From Euwallacea fornicatus (Eukaryota; Arthropoda; Insecta; Coleoptera; Curculionidae), in NCBI RefSeq assembly GCF_040115645.1, contig NW_027096038.1:558001-622000 (forward strand): DNA of 64,000 nt, given 5' to 3'. Each line of letters begins with the position of its first letter. The first letter of the stretch is position 1. A model generated the notes under the pieces. That model ran no database searches. It was given only the letters and a program-made list of their open reading frames with translations, and was not told where the DNA came from. The translations under genes and the position numbers were made by a program. Positions 63,888-64,000 of the stretch are shown piece after piece.

Positions 63888-64000
63888 CTTGGAAATTCAA
63901 CAAGATGCAATCATGATGTGTTGTGTCCTTTTAAAGATCTCGTCGAGCTGATTAATTTGACACTTTGTTTAACAAATTTGGGTCTCATTTGCCGAAGTTA
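63888..64000 (+). repeat. Partial f monomer cut by the window edge (113 bp)
   Basis: This is the start of an aacaag/gtccttttaaag/ggtctca monomer that stops at monomer position 113. The array clearly continues to the right of the window. Confidence 0.95.

Larger units (their letters stand above)
1..64000 (+). repeat. Centromere-like 176-bp satellite array, 363 monomers plus a partial
   Basis: The entire window is a head-to-tail array of one 176-bp unit. Starts fall at 1+176n up to 12849 and, after a one-base deletion, at 13024+176k to 63888. All units share one orientation and no foreign sequence interrupts them. A typical unit is about 35% GC (61 G/C of 176 in the first). The unit length is close to one nucleosome plus linker, the length is locked and higher-order repeats are present. 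Together these resemble centromeric satellites that carry the centromere-specific histone H3 in plants and animals; that role is inference. No CDS is possible: 176 is not a multiple of 3, each frame has stops in every unit on both strands, and frames stay below about 60 codons. I do not recognise the family by name. It is not alphoid, CEN180, CentO or CentC. Confidence 0.98.

Noticed and set aside
1..64000. CRISPR array (regular repeats)
   Set aside because: The full 176-bp unit is repeated with no unique spacers between short repeats, and no cas genes are present.
1..64000. Protein-coding genes or short reading frames
   Set aside because: Every frame on both strands meets stops within each monomer, and the 176-bp period shifts the frame from unit to unit. 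Remaining frames are under about 60 codons and repeat with the satellite, so none is a supportable CDS.
1..64000. Telomeric, 5S or 45S rDNA, tRNA or other RNA genes
   Set aside because: No TTTAGGG-type repeats, rRNA motifs or tRNA boxes were seen. Pieces such as ttgggtg are part of the satellite monomer.

Overview
The whole 64,000-base window is one uninterrupted head-to-tail satellite DNA array. The repeat unit (monomer) is 176 bp and about 35% GC, always on the same strand. Taking the first base of the window as phase 1 (the arbitrary motif cttggaaattc), monomers start at 1+176n up to 12849. One single-base deletion near 12978 makes that monomer 175 bp, and monomers then start at 13024+176k to the end. 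That gives 363 complete monomers plus a 113-base partial one. I found no other length change. I see no gene, RNA gene, transposon, CRISPR array, rDNA or telomere repeat. Both strands are closed in every frame in each monomer, so no reading frame exceeds roughly 60 codons.

The unit length (about one nucleosome plus linker), AT-richness, homogeneity and higher-order repeat (HOR) structure are typical of a eukaryotic centromeric satellite. A flowering plant is my best guess, because many plant CENH3-associated satellites are 150-180 bp. I do not recognise the monomer as any satellite I know (it is not alphoid, Arabidopsis CEN180, CentO or CentC), and an animal source is not excluded.

Monomers come in two front-half haplotypes. 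Type A has gacatcttcaaaat at positions 38-51 with g at position 70. Type B has gtcattttaaagat (or gttatt, atcatt, gtcctt forms) with t at position 70. Back halves (93-176) vary separately, at 94-100, 109, 117-128, 138, 147-149, 160, 164-170, 174-175 and the next unit's base 2. This gives about 20 recurrent monomer subtypes. In the HOR strings below each letter is one subtype: a = A/ttctca/gatg; b = A/tttctca; c = A/tcctaa/ggg; d = aagagg-B/ttctta/tacc; e = catgg-B/gtg/tcctaa; f = aacaag-B/tcctt; f2 = aacaag-B/gtcatt; g = atctag-B/tcctta; h = catgg-B/ggtctca; i = atctag-B/tcctaa/cag; j = A/catcgtcaac; l = aagagg-B/ggtctca; m = atctag-B/tcctaa/ggg; n = atctag-B front with tttctca back; o = A/tcctaa/cat.

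Layout. 1-14,079: irregular order with large internal duplications (1-1,408 recurs at 2,817-4,224; 3,873-6,864 recurs at 8,449-11,616 with one extra monomer). 14,080-21,471: three head-to-tail copies of a 14-monomer HOR (2,464 bp), the last changed in its final monomer. 21,472-23,935: mixed. 23,936-25,519: a nine-monomer partial fourth copy of the 14-mer. 25,520-28,159: a shortened copy of the later 10-mer. 28,160-29,919: a 5-monomer tandem duplication. 30,272-38,191: a 6-monomer HOR nested in a 15-monomer period. 38,192-40,127: transition. 40,128-61,423: a family built on a 10-monomer HOR (c-d-e-f-g-h-i-j-a-b, 1,760 bp), reshuffled into blocks repeating at 22- and 24-monomer offsets. 61,424-62,303: the most diverged monomers. 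62,304-64,000: a B-only, roughly 4-monomer pattern running off the window edge.

The picture fits repeated recent unequal exchange or conversion: local amplification of multi-monomer blocks, copying of blocks over up to about 10 kb, and chimeric monomers, with the monomer kept strictly at 176 bp. All comparisons were made by eye, so 'identical' below means no difference was noticed.
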